Positions 56,801 to 64,000 of a DNA stretch of 64,000 nt are shown here, in pieces. The position numbers were made by a program, and so were the translations under genes. The DNA comes from Cladopsammia gracilis (lineage: Eukaryota; Cnidaria; Anthozoa; Scleractinia; Dendrophylliidae). Numbering within the stretch: the stretch's first letter is position 1; every line of letters starts with the position of its first letter. The notes under the pieces are model-generated. The model saw only the letters and a list, made by a program, of their open reading frames with translations, did not search any database and was not told the origin of the DNA. The DNA is taken from NCBI GenBank assembly GCA_022457155.1, contig JAJGOT010000089.1, positions 953,501-1,017,500 on the forward strand. The letters run 5' to 3'.

Positions 56801-57236
56801 CACAATAGATAGTGAGTAGCGTAGCCAATAAGAGAACAGCTTTCGTGATAGATCGCTAGTACCTAATAGCATTTGGCATAGGGTTTAACAATGTGAGCAA
56901 ATATTGCATGGCCTCTGGTTTATATCTGTGCGTATAAAATTTGTTGTTACGTGTTAAATTTAATTAACTATAAGAGTATACTGCTATCTCTGATTTTTGA
57001 TTTCCTGTTGCCGAATTTTGAGCGTGAATGTGAATAAACAATTAAGTATTTCAAATCGTTAGCTTCATGAATTAAACTTTATATTGATATGCTCATTTCA
57101 TTGATTAAAAATAACTTAAGCTTATGTTTCACTATTTACAAAATTTGGATAAGGTCTCCGATCTTAAAATTATTACCTCAAATAATGCTCCAATGCGGTG
57201 CCTTTCTAAGTAGAGTTGTACTTGCTGTGCAGCCAT
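41898..57236 (-). CDS. C8orf34/VEST1-like protein, 16 exons, 484 aa
   Basis: Exons in transcript order: 57236-57177, 55846-55751, 55613-55514, 54271-54089, 52867-52727, 51957-51929, 51422-51265, 48562-48408, 48158-48091, 47610-47546, 47099-47062, 45916-45890, 44355-44315, 43916-43868, 43344-43266, 42063-41898. They sum to 1455 nt, in frame from ATG to TAA. Residues 1-52 (MAAQQVQLYLERHRIGALFE, then DLMAKVIKDTPEEPIAYLIK) form a docking/dimerization domain like that of PKA regulatory subunits. Later blocks match what I recall of vertebrate C8orf34: WNYKTAVPSHDFDEW, a basic KQKARHAAEEHRRQLQALL helix, ENVDELESEGVSNL, and VSICARCAK (human SRCAR region). The middle and the tail are serine/charge-rich and probably disordered. 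By analogy it could bind an amphipathic-helix partner; its cellular role is unknown. It is divergent from DLAT. Confidence 0.9.
42362..42418 (+). repeat. 18-bp tandem repeat, three units
   Basis: ATGACGTATATCCAACT repeated three times, downstream of the exon 16 acceptor side of the C8orf34-like gene. Confidence 0.85.
42448..42918. mobile_element. AAAGTGCCCATAAC inverted-repeat element
   Basis: Ends TTAAAGTGCCCATAACCTAC and AGCGTTATGGGCACTTTAA; inside, three GGAACAWGTRACTTCAAAC-like repeats. Confidence 0.75.
43963..44215 (+). repeat. CCAAT-MITE fragment with four 28-bp E2F-like units
   Basis: Begins CAACCAATCAGATC and contains GTGCCAAGCGCGGAAAACAC, then three AAGCGCGGGAAAACATG-type units, then TGTGATTGGTTGC and GATTGGCTGGG. 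Confidence 0.75.
44461..45180 (-). mobile_element. SINE (minus strand) whose 3' part is expanded into a 77-bp minisatellite
   Basis: The SINE head is at 45025-45180 (ACCTGGGTGGAGAGAGAC, GCAGGCCTTGAACCACAGCC, CGCGTTAACCACTACAGCA). The tail region CTGGTTTATATACTATGAAG..CATCACAGGGTGAC recurs with a 77-bp period at 44564, 44641, 44718, 44795, 44872 and 44949, with a diverged unit before it. Confidence 0.85.
45549..45860 (+). mobile_element. tRNA-derived SINE, intact copy
   Basis: A box TGGTCTAGTGG at 45564-45574, B box GGTTCGAAGCC at 45608-45618, exact matches to pol III consensus. Body GTCTCTGCCGTCG, CTCTCTCCACCCAGGTGCAT; tail GCATCCCATCCAGGGGGGAG and GTCGCTTCATGCTAACAG. It ends about 30 bp before exon 12 of the C8orf34-like gene. 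Confidence 0.88.
46144..46603. mobile_element. TAAAGGCTGG element with GACGACCGGGACGAT reiterations, copy 2
   Basis: Same ends and internal order as 20344-20811, including CTACCCCAGAATGCAGTATT and AACATGTTGTCGGACACAG; the left arm has a short deletion (TTCTCGTCCCGGTCG). Confidence 0.88.
46604..47480. mobile_element. Complex of GCAACTTGT/ACAAGTTGC inverted segments
   Basis: Multiple complementary segments (GCAACTTGTTTCACTCTTGA, AGAGTGAAACACGTTG, GCAACTTGCAACAATTTTG). They point to one or two foldback elements, interrupted by exon 11 of the C8orf34-like gene at 47062-47099. Exact ends are unclear. A C tract lies at 47206-47223. Confidence 0.45.
47741..47884. mobile_element. Hairpin MITE with duplicated left end
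   Basis: AAGGCCCGGTTCAAACGT occurs twice in tandem at the left; the long arm TCGAACTTCACATGTGCCAA pairs with TTGGCACATGTGAAGTTCGA and the right end is ACGTTTGAACCGGGCC. Confidence 0.88.
48932..50968. mobile_element. GGGACGGACCATTAG-family element, 2 kb, with nested element
   Basis: Left AGGGGTGGACCATTAGAAAT, right ATTTCTAATGGTCCGTCCCT, both followed inward by [14 protein letters not shown] runs and TTTTTTTTGG/GCAGGATTTTTTTT repeats. It includes the element 49741-50664. In the intron between exons 8 and 7 of the C8orf34-like gene. Confidence 0.7.
49741..50664. mobile_element. CAGGGGCGGATCCAGG-family element, long copy
   Basis: Ends CAGGGGCGGATCCAGGAAAT and CACCCCTAAATCCGCCCCTG. Contains GGGGGCATGCCCCCCC and GAGCGCCAAAGGCGTGA segments, a cousin of which is at 49205-49262. 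Confidence 0.8.
51609..51872. mobile_element. TTGGTTCCCACTAG inverted-repeat element
   Basis: Ends CTTGGTTCCCACTAGCGAC and CTAGTGGGAACCAA, with long inner arms (ACGATCTAGTGGAAATAAAA and TTATTTCCACTAGAACGTAA). Just downstream (in gene sense) of exon 6 of the C8orf34-like gene. Confidence 0.88.
52340..52610 (+). repeat. G-rich tandem duplication, about 135 bp
   Basis: Two copies headed by GGTCACCTGCCTTGCCCATG and GGTCACCTGCCTTATTCATG, each with GGGAGGGGAGGGTGGGG runs. Confidence 0.7.
53411..53674. mobile_element. Long hairpin element, about 264 bp
   Basis: AAAGGGGTGAGTGGAATAAA pairs with TTTATTCCACTCACCCCTT, and inner arms (GTTACATGAGCATATACAAG against CTTGTATGTAACAAAGGGAG, and CACTTAGGGCCTTAT) give a nearly full-length palindrome. 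Confidence 0.9.
53750..53926. mobile_element. Hairpin element, about 177 bp
   Basis: CATTCATAAATGGCGGCCAA against TGCCACCATTTATGAATAAG, and TTAATTAGCCTCACTGGCCT against GGCCAGTGAGGCTAATTAAC. Confidence 0.88.
54375..54715. mobile_element. AAAGAAATAAAAAACGC-family element, copy 2
   Basis: Same order as 7020-7315: AATGTTGAGTTATACATG, GGGAATTTTTAAGAACACGA and the mirrored CAAGTTTTCTTAAAAATTCC, then CACACGCGTGC. Confidence 0.75.
54787..55090 (+). mobile_element. CCTAAAAGGTAC-family element, full copy
   Basis: Ends AAAATGATGGGGGTACTTGT and CTTTATATATGGGAGTCCC; internal ACCCTAAAAGGTACCAGAAT. Confidence 0.78.
55900..56700. other. Intron 1 of C8orf34-like gene: unassigned sequence
   Basis: Plus-strand ORFs at 56161-56352 and 56310-56492 overlap in different frames without start or splice support; possibly decayed retroelement sequence, but no RT or integrase motif is visible. 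An A tract is at 56637-56654. Confidence 0.4.
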
Positions 57237-57470
57237 GCTTTAAAATAAAATCTCACGTACACAACTAAAGCAAATGTTTGTTATGAAAACTATGTGTTAT
57301 TTTCCGCCATTTTGTATTTCCCAGGAAACGTTTCCCAAGGTTCCCTGCTGCTTTGTGAGCGACCGCTAAGAACTGTGGATAGCGAGACACTTTGGTGTAC
57401 CATATATGACGAGAGGGGATGTACATGGTGAGGATTCGGGCAGATCGATCAATACTTGTGCGAGTTTACA
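57237..57470. promoter_or_regulatory. Probable bidirectional promoter between C8orf34-like gene and DLAT
   Basis: Only 234 bp separate the two start codons, which point away from each other, so both promoters must lie in or overlap this stretch and the 5' exons. No TATA box is obvious on either side. CCGCCATTTTG at 57304-57314 matches a YY1-type site, common in TATA-less housekeeping promoters and in genes for mitochondrial proteins. I see no repeat element here, unlike most non-coding DNA of the window. Shared control is inferred from layout only. Confidence 0.5.
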
Positions 57471-60400
57471 ATGCTGTCTGCCCGACGTGCAGTTGGTATT
57501 TTAGGACGAAGGGGGCGTTTTGCAGTTTTGCGAACAAGCGCCTGTGAGCTGCACTCCCTGATTCGGCGACGAACAGTTGCAATTTGTTGCGCGAGGTAAG
57601 TTTGTGGCAGATGCGGCGACCGCCATGATCCGATCGCTTGCTCTGTTTTCTATCTGTACGCATATCGTACTGTACGTATAGCGTAGGCTCGATCATGTCT
57701 TCGAGTGAAACTATGCTATTATGTAACCTTAAAATTAAGGTGCCTTTAGACTTAGATTCTACCTCGGGTTAATGATGTTACGGAATTTTTGTTTTCATCA
57801 TTGAAATTTGTAATCGTATAGCTTTGATTAATTCAATGAAGATCTGGCCTAGATCGACTGTCTAGACATCAATCAACTCGAGAATGATATAAAATTGAGC
57901 GATTGCAGAACATGTCGCTTTTTTTGTTCAAATCAGTTATTGCTGTATCAAATGCTTTGTAGAACAAGGCGCAAACACAACGGCTAAATATATAATAGGC
58001 ACTATTTCTTTTAAACTATACTGGACTACAAATACACTGTAATAAGCTAAGTAATATTGAAACACACTGTTCACATCTACATCTATAATTGTAATTCACA
58101 AAGGTTTCCCATACACGTGAATTGGTCAGCTTTCAATAGTTCAGCGTATTAAATAAATGAAATTTTACAATAAATATAAATAAATTAATAATCCTATTAA
58201 ATAAATATGTGAGAAAAAAAAAAGCTCGTTAAATCAGTAAAGACAATTTCTTGCCTGTTGTGTCCTCAATATTTTTAATTTAATTGTCAGAGATTCAACT
58301 GGCTTAAGATGTGTATTAGCTTCAAATCTTCCAAGGCATGGCTTTCGGTGGTTCAGTTCAGACAGTAAGTAATATTAGACATACATGCACTTAAATTCTA
58401 TGCAGTGTACTCATGGAAATCTGGGGCATGTATGGCTGTTCATTGATTTTAACCATGAAAAACCAAATTCCAACTTGCATCCCACTATTGTACCCTTACA
58501 TCAATCCCAGTGACTTTGTTACCCCAACATGTATGTCCTGCTTATCTGACTCATAAAAATGCAAATTAGGGCATGCATCCTGCTGGACACAAAGACACAA
58601 ACTGTGTGTATGATTGCTCCAAGAATGTCCTGTTTTAGTTATGCTTCTTTACTTTCTTCACTGTGTTACTACGTTTATACAGTATTAACACTTTCACTTC
58701 TGCAGTCAATAATGAATACATGTGGTGCAGTTCTAACTTTCGATTCCATGTATGAAATCCTATGGTGTGACCATTCAAATGAAACCTCTTCAGCAGTACT
58801 TTTGCATGATACCATTTGTTCTAACTTTTGAGTCTGTTGATGAAATCCTATGGTGTGACCATTCAAATGAAACCTCTTCAGCAGTACTTTTGCATGGTAC
58901 CATTTGTTCTAACATTTGAGTCTGTTGATGAAATCCTATGGTGTGACCATTCAAATGAAACCTCTTCAGCAGTACTTTTGCATGGTACCATTTGTTCTAA
59001 CTATTGAGTCTGTGGATGAAATCCTATGATGTGACCATTCAAATGAAACCAATTATTGCTCTGAGTAGATTCTTCTTTAAATGCTAGGCTTGCCTCCTCA
59101 CACAAAAGTGGCATTACCAGCACTGTCGCCGACAATGGAGTTGGGAACAATTGTCAGTTGGGACAAACAAGAGGGTGACGAGCTGAGCGAGGGAGATCTC
59201 TTGGCCCAGATTGAAACTGACAAGGCCACGATGGAATTTGAGACCCCAGAAGAAGGGTTCTTGGCCAAGATTTTAATTCCTGCCGGAAGCAAGGATGTAC
59301 CTATCGGCAAACTGCTTTGTATAATAGTAGAAAATAAAGAAGACATTGCCGCATTCGAGAACTATGTTCCTGCAGAAGATGCTACCCCAGCTGCTGTAAG
59401 TACATATAGTTTGGATTAAAACTTATTTATGAGAGCACTCACCAGCTGGATGGGAACTTTTAAAATGTTCTTGCCCTCATGGAGGTGCCGGTCCTTCTCG
59501 TTAGGTTTTGATCATTATTTATTTACATATAGTGGCATAATGACCAGCAGTATCAGTTAAATAGCAGTCATACTTACAGTAAAGCCTACAAGTAAGGGTA
59601 AAGTGCCATACCAAGGCTCGAAATAGCAGCCTGTCAATGGCCAAATGGCCAGCCAAATTTCAGGTTTGGCAGGCCAAAATAATAATGAACTGCCATGTGT
59701 TTCAATGCAATCGAGCGTCGATTTATAAATAGCGATGTCACATAATAAATTTTCAGCAGCCAAATATGTTCTTGGTAAGGAAATTTTGACATCCTTAATA
59801 CATAGACATGAAAGTCGGAAGTTTGAAAGTACGAAAGATGAAAACAACAAAACAATGCCTCACTGTCTTCACTCTTGCTTAGGTTTGATGTAAATAAATA
59901 AAAGTTAAAGTATTAAGGATCTCCCAAACTTTAGCCAATTTTTCTGTGTGCTCATCTCTGATCAGAGTCCATATTTTTTTTGCGCGAGGCATCTTAAAAA
60001 ATACTATGATTCATTAATAGTAAACCTTGCAATATGTGGCAGGCCAAAGAAATAAATAGCAGGTCAAAATTTGTTTGGCCTGCCAAAAATAAAAAAAATG
60101 GCAGGCTATAATTTTTTTTTCAATTTCGAGCCCTGCATACTCATTTTAATTTCTGATTAATGTAACTTATTTGGACTGTGAACAGCGGATGCATGTAGTT
60201 GAAATTGATACTTTTTTTTTGTAGAGAGAAATCTTTTGACAGTGCTCATTTTTATTTTCAGGAAAAACCAGTTGAAGCTGCTGCCTCACCCCTTCCCCCA
60301 TCCCCTGCTCCATCAGCCACACCTCCTCCTCCACCTCCTGCTCCATCAGCCCCACCCTCTACCCCACTTGTAGCTCCTGCCACCCCTCCTCCTACTCCCT

Positions 60401-63312
60401 CAACTGCAGCTGGTGGTAGAGTATTTGCCAGTCCATTGGCAAAGAAGATTGCTCAGGAGAAAGGCATTGCATTGGCTGTAAGTACACTGTTCTTACCATC
60501 AAACTTTCCTTAACACTGCATAAAAAGTTGGCTTGATCACCTTTGATTCCCATCAAGGGTGTAACAAAGTTGCGCGACACAGGCATCAAATGTAATCAAA
60601 GATTTTAAGCACTTTTGACATTGCTTTTATTAACACATCTTTGACATGTGTCAAAATAACTAAGTATTTGGTGACCTTTGCCACCTTTAACATATTTCAC
60701 AGGTGTGTGATAGACGATTTTTTTGTGCAATATATACTACTGTAAAAGCTCAAGTAATCCCCCCTCTCTATTGTATTAATTCACCCTTTTTAATGTGCCC
60801 CCTTTTGGGAGTTGGATTTTGTAATAAGCCTCTTTAAGTTTTCAGAATTAAAACAGAGTTTGAGATGTCAGTAAATGATTTCCATTAAGACCCAAGGCAA
60901 ATATGTTTCAGCCAGTTTGGTTCTACTGTACTAATAAATAATGCTGTTTATAGTGGACGAGCACTTAGCTATCAAGCTAATTCACAGGCACACTGTCCAC
61001 TCAAATATGGGAAAAAAATTATTGCAAATTGAACATAACATGTTAAAAATCCCAACTGGCAGGAGGCAGACCAGTTGGCTATTTTACATTGTACAAGCGT
61101 GTCCGACAAGTTGGACTCAGGTCTACCGTGAAACAACTCCAGCTAGTGGTCAGAGCGACTGAGACTTGAACTTGGGACCTCCAGATTTCAAGTCCAGCGC
61201 CCTAACCACTCGACCAAACTGTCCTCTCTATCAAGCAACTTCCCTTCTTAAGCCCGCCCCGTGATGTATTTTTTCCAGAAAATATCTGTACCCCTCCCAC
61301 GGAAGTGTTTTTTTGGTTTGGAATCCCACCCCTCTGAAAATTCCAATTTAGCTTCATACTTTCCTATAAAAATTTTGGTTTTTGAGACCCCCCTCCCCCC
61401 TCCGCCAGGTCTCCACTCTAATGCTGTAACACAGTGCTGCTCTCTGTCCTTCCAGTTTCCTATCCTGGTTGTGAGCTTCAGATTCATGAACAAAACTGTC
61501 AGCTTTTGGATCCTTGTAGCTTCACCGATGTTGATGGAGTTTTGAACATCTTTCCGTTTTTGTAATAATGTTATTTTTATGGGCTATTAGCCCTTGGCCC
61601 AGCCCCCAACCTGGAGGACTACGGGATCACACTTTGTCGGTCTCTACCCTTTGACCTGTTCAGCATGGGTGGCCCTACCTACCAGGAGTACAAGACTCCA
61701 TCTGACATAGCTCTGGGGGTCATTGAGACACACAAACCACCCCACCATGATAAGATGGTGACCCCTTTGGGACAATAGGAAAGAACATACATCTACACTA
61801 TTTAGAATGAAGGGTGGAATTGAGTGAGCATGAGTAAAAACTCAAGTGAACTTTAATGTAAATTGTTTTTTACTAGACTTTCTGTGTCTGTTTCATTTTG
61901 CAATGAATGTAAACTGTCTCTCTGCAGGCGCTGCAAGGCAGTGGTCCTGGTGGCCGGGTGGTGGCACAGGATGTATCAGTGGCAACACCCACTGTTGCAG
62001 CAGCAGCACCCACTCCTGTCTTTGCTCCAGGTGAATCTTGATTGGCTAGAATTACTTTGATGCTCTATCTAGACCAAGGAGCACCATCCTGTTGTCATTT
62101 TTATAATAATTATGCCAATTGATGGAAGTGCACTATAAAATATTATTGCTCTATGTATATGTTGTGGTTCAAATTTTCCTTTGGTTTGAAAATTTTCAAA
62201 CCAGTTTGATTTTTGTTTTCCTTTGTCTCAAAATATGGTTATGAATCTAAGACAAAGAAAAACAAAAAAAATAAGCTGGTTTCAATAAATTATTTATTGA
62301 TAATTTTCAAAACAAAGAAAAATTTAAAGAACAACATGTACATTACATGTACATGTAAATTTTCCACCATGTTGTTTGTATTTAAATGTATGCAAATACA
62401 TGTAAATTGTTTGCACATTAATTTTTATATATTTACTATTATTTTTTTATAGTACTAACTAACTACATGTATGTAGTAAAAGTATTTGTTAAAATAATGC
62501 TATGAAATGAAAGTGTTCAACCCTGCCGTTTTATGCAGCCACATATTTAATTCAAATTTATGTTAGCATATAATAGGCCCTTTGCAGCTAGGGGTCGCGT
62601 GACATACTTTGCAAAAAGTTATGATATATTATAGGTTATAACTAATAAGACAACCAGAAATGTAAAGAGCATGACAAAATTAGTCAAGGCCTCTAGTGTT
62701 GAATGGTAAGGCCTTGCACTCTAGCAACCTTTTCCATGCAAATTCTTTAAATTTTTCAAACATTCAAACTGTCATAAAAACTCAACCTTATACACTAGAC
62801 ACCTCAAACTTGGCTATTTAACTTATTTTGATGTGTTCTTTTCATTTCTGGTATTAAGGTTATAGCCCATAATTAAGTAAAAAGTGGGTCACATGACCCC
62901 TAGCCTAGCTGCAAAGAGCCTGGCTATTACCGCATTCATTCAAACTTTGATCTTGAATGTGAACTATTCTTATTATTGCAGGAGCAGAATTCACAGACAT
63001 TCCTCTCACAAATGTCAGAAAGGTGTGTTGAACTTTTGTTTTTAATTTCCATAGGAATTGCTAACTAGCAAGAAGCAAAAATGATACATATTAATGTATC
63101 CTGTCTTAAAAATACTTTTTAACACCATTTTTCTGTTCAATAATGTGTGTGTTTTCCTATCATTTATTTATGAGTTAAAAAAGAAAAAAAATGTTGAATC
63201 AATTTGAGCTGATCTTTCTTTTGCAGGTTATTGCTAAGAGGCTTTTGGAATCCAAGCAGACAATTCCTCATTATTATCTGTCAGTGGATATTCGTGTCGA
63301 TGATTTGCTAGA
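57471..63312 (+). CDS. DLAT: Pyruvate dehydrogenase E2, dihydrolipoyl acetyltransferase (5' part, exons 1-7)
   Basis: Exons 57471-57595, 58291-58364, 59088-59395, 60262-60477, 61928-62030, 62982-63022 and 63227-63312; phases 2,1,0,0,1,0,2. The gene runs off the right edge. It transfers the acetyl group from the E1 step to CoA and is the core of the mitochondrial pyruvate dehydrogenase complex. Residues 1-66 are arginine-rich without acidic runs ([17 protein letters not shown]), a matrix targeting peptide ending HGFRWFSSD. One lipoyl domain follows (about 67-160), with ETDKAT and the lipoyl lysine at about 112. Then comes a Pro/Ala-rich swinging-arm linker and the E3-binding domain ([29 protein letters not shown]). 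The start of the catalytic domain is [20 protein letters not shown]. Only one lipoyl domain is seen; vertebrate DLAT has two. Confidence 0.95.
57600..58290. other. DLAT intron 1, no distinct feature
   Basis: AT-rich DNA without inverted ends or tandem repeats that I can see. The splice acceptor TAATTTAATTGTCAG ends at 58290. Confidence 0.6.
58740..59060 (+). repeat. 88-bp tandem array just upstream of DLAT exon 3
   Basis: Units starting ATCCTATGGTGTGACCATTC at about 58757, 58845 and 58933 and a diverged fourth (59021, ATCCTATGATGTGACC). Each carries AAATGAAACCTCTTCAGCAG. It is the complement of the family at 3240-3660. It ends about 30 bp before exon 3. Confidence 0.88.
59614..60134. mobile_element. 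GGCTCGAAAT inverted-repeat element in DLAT intron 3
   Basis: Ends AGGCTCGAAATAGCAGCCTG and AATTTTTTTTTCAATTTCGAG followed by CCCT; several TTTGGCAGGCCAAA palindromes inside. Confidence 0.75.
61010..61228 (-). mobile_element. tRNA-Ser-like SINE
   Basis: On the minus strand: A box TGGTCGAGTGG (61216-61206), an anticodon-arm-like GGACTTGAAATCTGG, and GTTCAAGTC (61171-61163) as B box. It is followed by a body with AACTGGTCTGCCTCCTGCC. It lacks a proper acceptor stem, so it is a SINE head and not a working tRNA gene. Confidence 0.8.
61570..61785 (+). other. Unassigned GC-richer segment in DLAT intron 4
   Basis: From ATGGGCTATTAGCCCTTGG to CCTTTGGGACAATAGG. More GC-rich than its surroundings and probably a dispersed repeat fragment; I cannot name it. 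Confidence 0.35.
62573..62930. mobile_element. GGCTCTTTGCAGCTAGG inverted-repeat element in DLAT intron 5
   Basis: Left GGCCCTTTGCAGCTAGGGGT, right CCTAGCCTAGCTGCAAAGAG, about 50 bp before exon 6. Confidence 0.78.
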
Positions 63313-64000
63313 GTGAGTATTGTGTGGAATAGACAAGGCTTCAGATAACAGCTTGTCATCGGACAAATGTACGTGGTAAATCGCAGTATTTCTCACATTA
63401 AGAATATCGATATTGAAACAGTACATCAATAATGTTTGCTTTTCACTTTTCAGTCCCACCATAACACAATTTCTTATTTACTTTATGATAATAAATAAAT
63501 AAAATAAATCAACTTTGTTTAACAAGGGTGCCACTTAACAGTCATGAGACTGACAAACCTTTGGCCCTCGAATTCCAGGTCGAATTGGAATTTAGAAATG
63601 TTAGTTTTTGAGGAGAGATGAAAAACTGGAGAACCAGGAGAAAAAACCCTTGGAACTACAATGTAACAACAAACTCAACCCACATATGATGCTGAGTCCG
63701 GGAATGAAACCGGGGCCACAACAACAATATGTGGCATCATAAAACACTGTTCTGTTCAAATTCAAGATAGTATATCCCTTGTAATGTTCTGTTAACAAAT
63801 ATAGAATAATTAAATATAAACATGTTTGATTTCAAGACTATTTGGCGTTGTTAGTGTATCGCATTGTGTATCATATTGTGACAGTTGTATCGAGATATGT
63901 ATCGATTTGTAAGAAATTGTATAGTTGCAACACTAGTATTTTGACTAGTGAAAGCCTACCTGGCGTCACAGACGGACTGGGTCATTATGCTACAATGTTA
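63313..64000. other. DLAT intron 7 to window edge
   Basis: No further exon recognised. Contains a (AATAA)n tract at 63490-63507. The next catalytic-domain exon lies beyond the window. Confidence 0.6.

Noticed and set aside
61160..61226. Functional tRNA-Ser gene
   Set aside because: A and B boxes and an anticodon-like arm are present, but the acceptor stem does not pair and a SINE body follows.

Overview
This is nuclear DNA of an animal, most likely an anthozoan cnidarian and probably a stony coral. The genes have short exons and long AT-rich introns with GT..AG borders. They belong to animal families. Every intron, and the DNA between genes, is crowded with short inverted-repeat elements, tRNA-derived SINEs, LINE tails and minisatellites. 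The EGF plus TLDc protein at the left is a type I associate with coral genomes; that species hint is inference. No bacterial, phage or CRISPR feature is present.

Layout: (1) 1051-4143, plus strand, the 3' part of a gene for a secreted or membrane protein with two EGF modules and a TLDc domain; its 5' end lies to the left of the window. (2) 4177-13900, no convincing gene; repeats, including a long AGY trinucleotide tract, a satellite-like duplication and nested SINEs. (3) 13911-29748, minus strand, a complete 13-exon gene for a 494-residue coiled-coil protein that I could not assign to a named family. (4) 33151-38219, plus strand, a complete two-exon LDAH (lipid droplet-associated hydrolase) gene. 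(5) 41898-57236, minus strand, a complete 16-exon gene for a 484-residue homologue of vertebrate C8orf34/VEST1, with a docking/dimerization domain at its N-terminus. (6) 57471 to the right edge, plus strand, the first seven exons of DLAT, the E2 subunit of mitochondrial pyruvate dehydrogenase.

The exon chains were rebuilt by hand from splice sites, reading phase and protein continuity. In the three complete genes, and in the exons seen of the other two, every junction keeps frame. The C8orf34-like and DLAT genes are head to head with 234 bp between start codons, so they probably share a bidirectional promoter. The genes do not form one pathway: LDAH is a lipid-droplet enzyme, DLAT a mitochondrial enzyme, and the coiled-coil and C8orf34-like proteins look structural or scaffolding.

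Most of the unusual material is in the repeats. One family (six full copies) carries several CCAAT boxes and an E2F-like site. Another combines a tRNA-like pol III promoter, inverted ends of about 60 bp and 11-bp target duplications. One repeat copy appears to supply the splice donor of a coiled-coil gene exon. The last bases of a TLDc exon, with its splice donor, have been amplified into a 28-bp minisatellite. Repeat coordinates are read by eye and may be off by a few bases.
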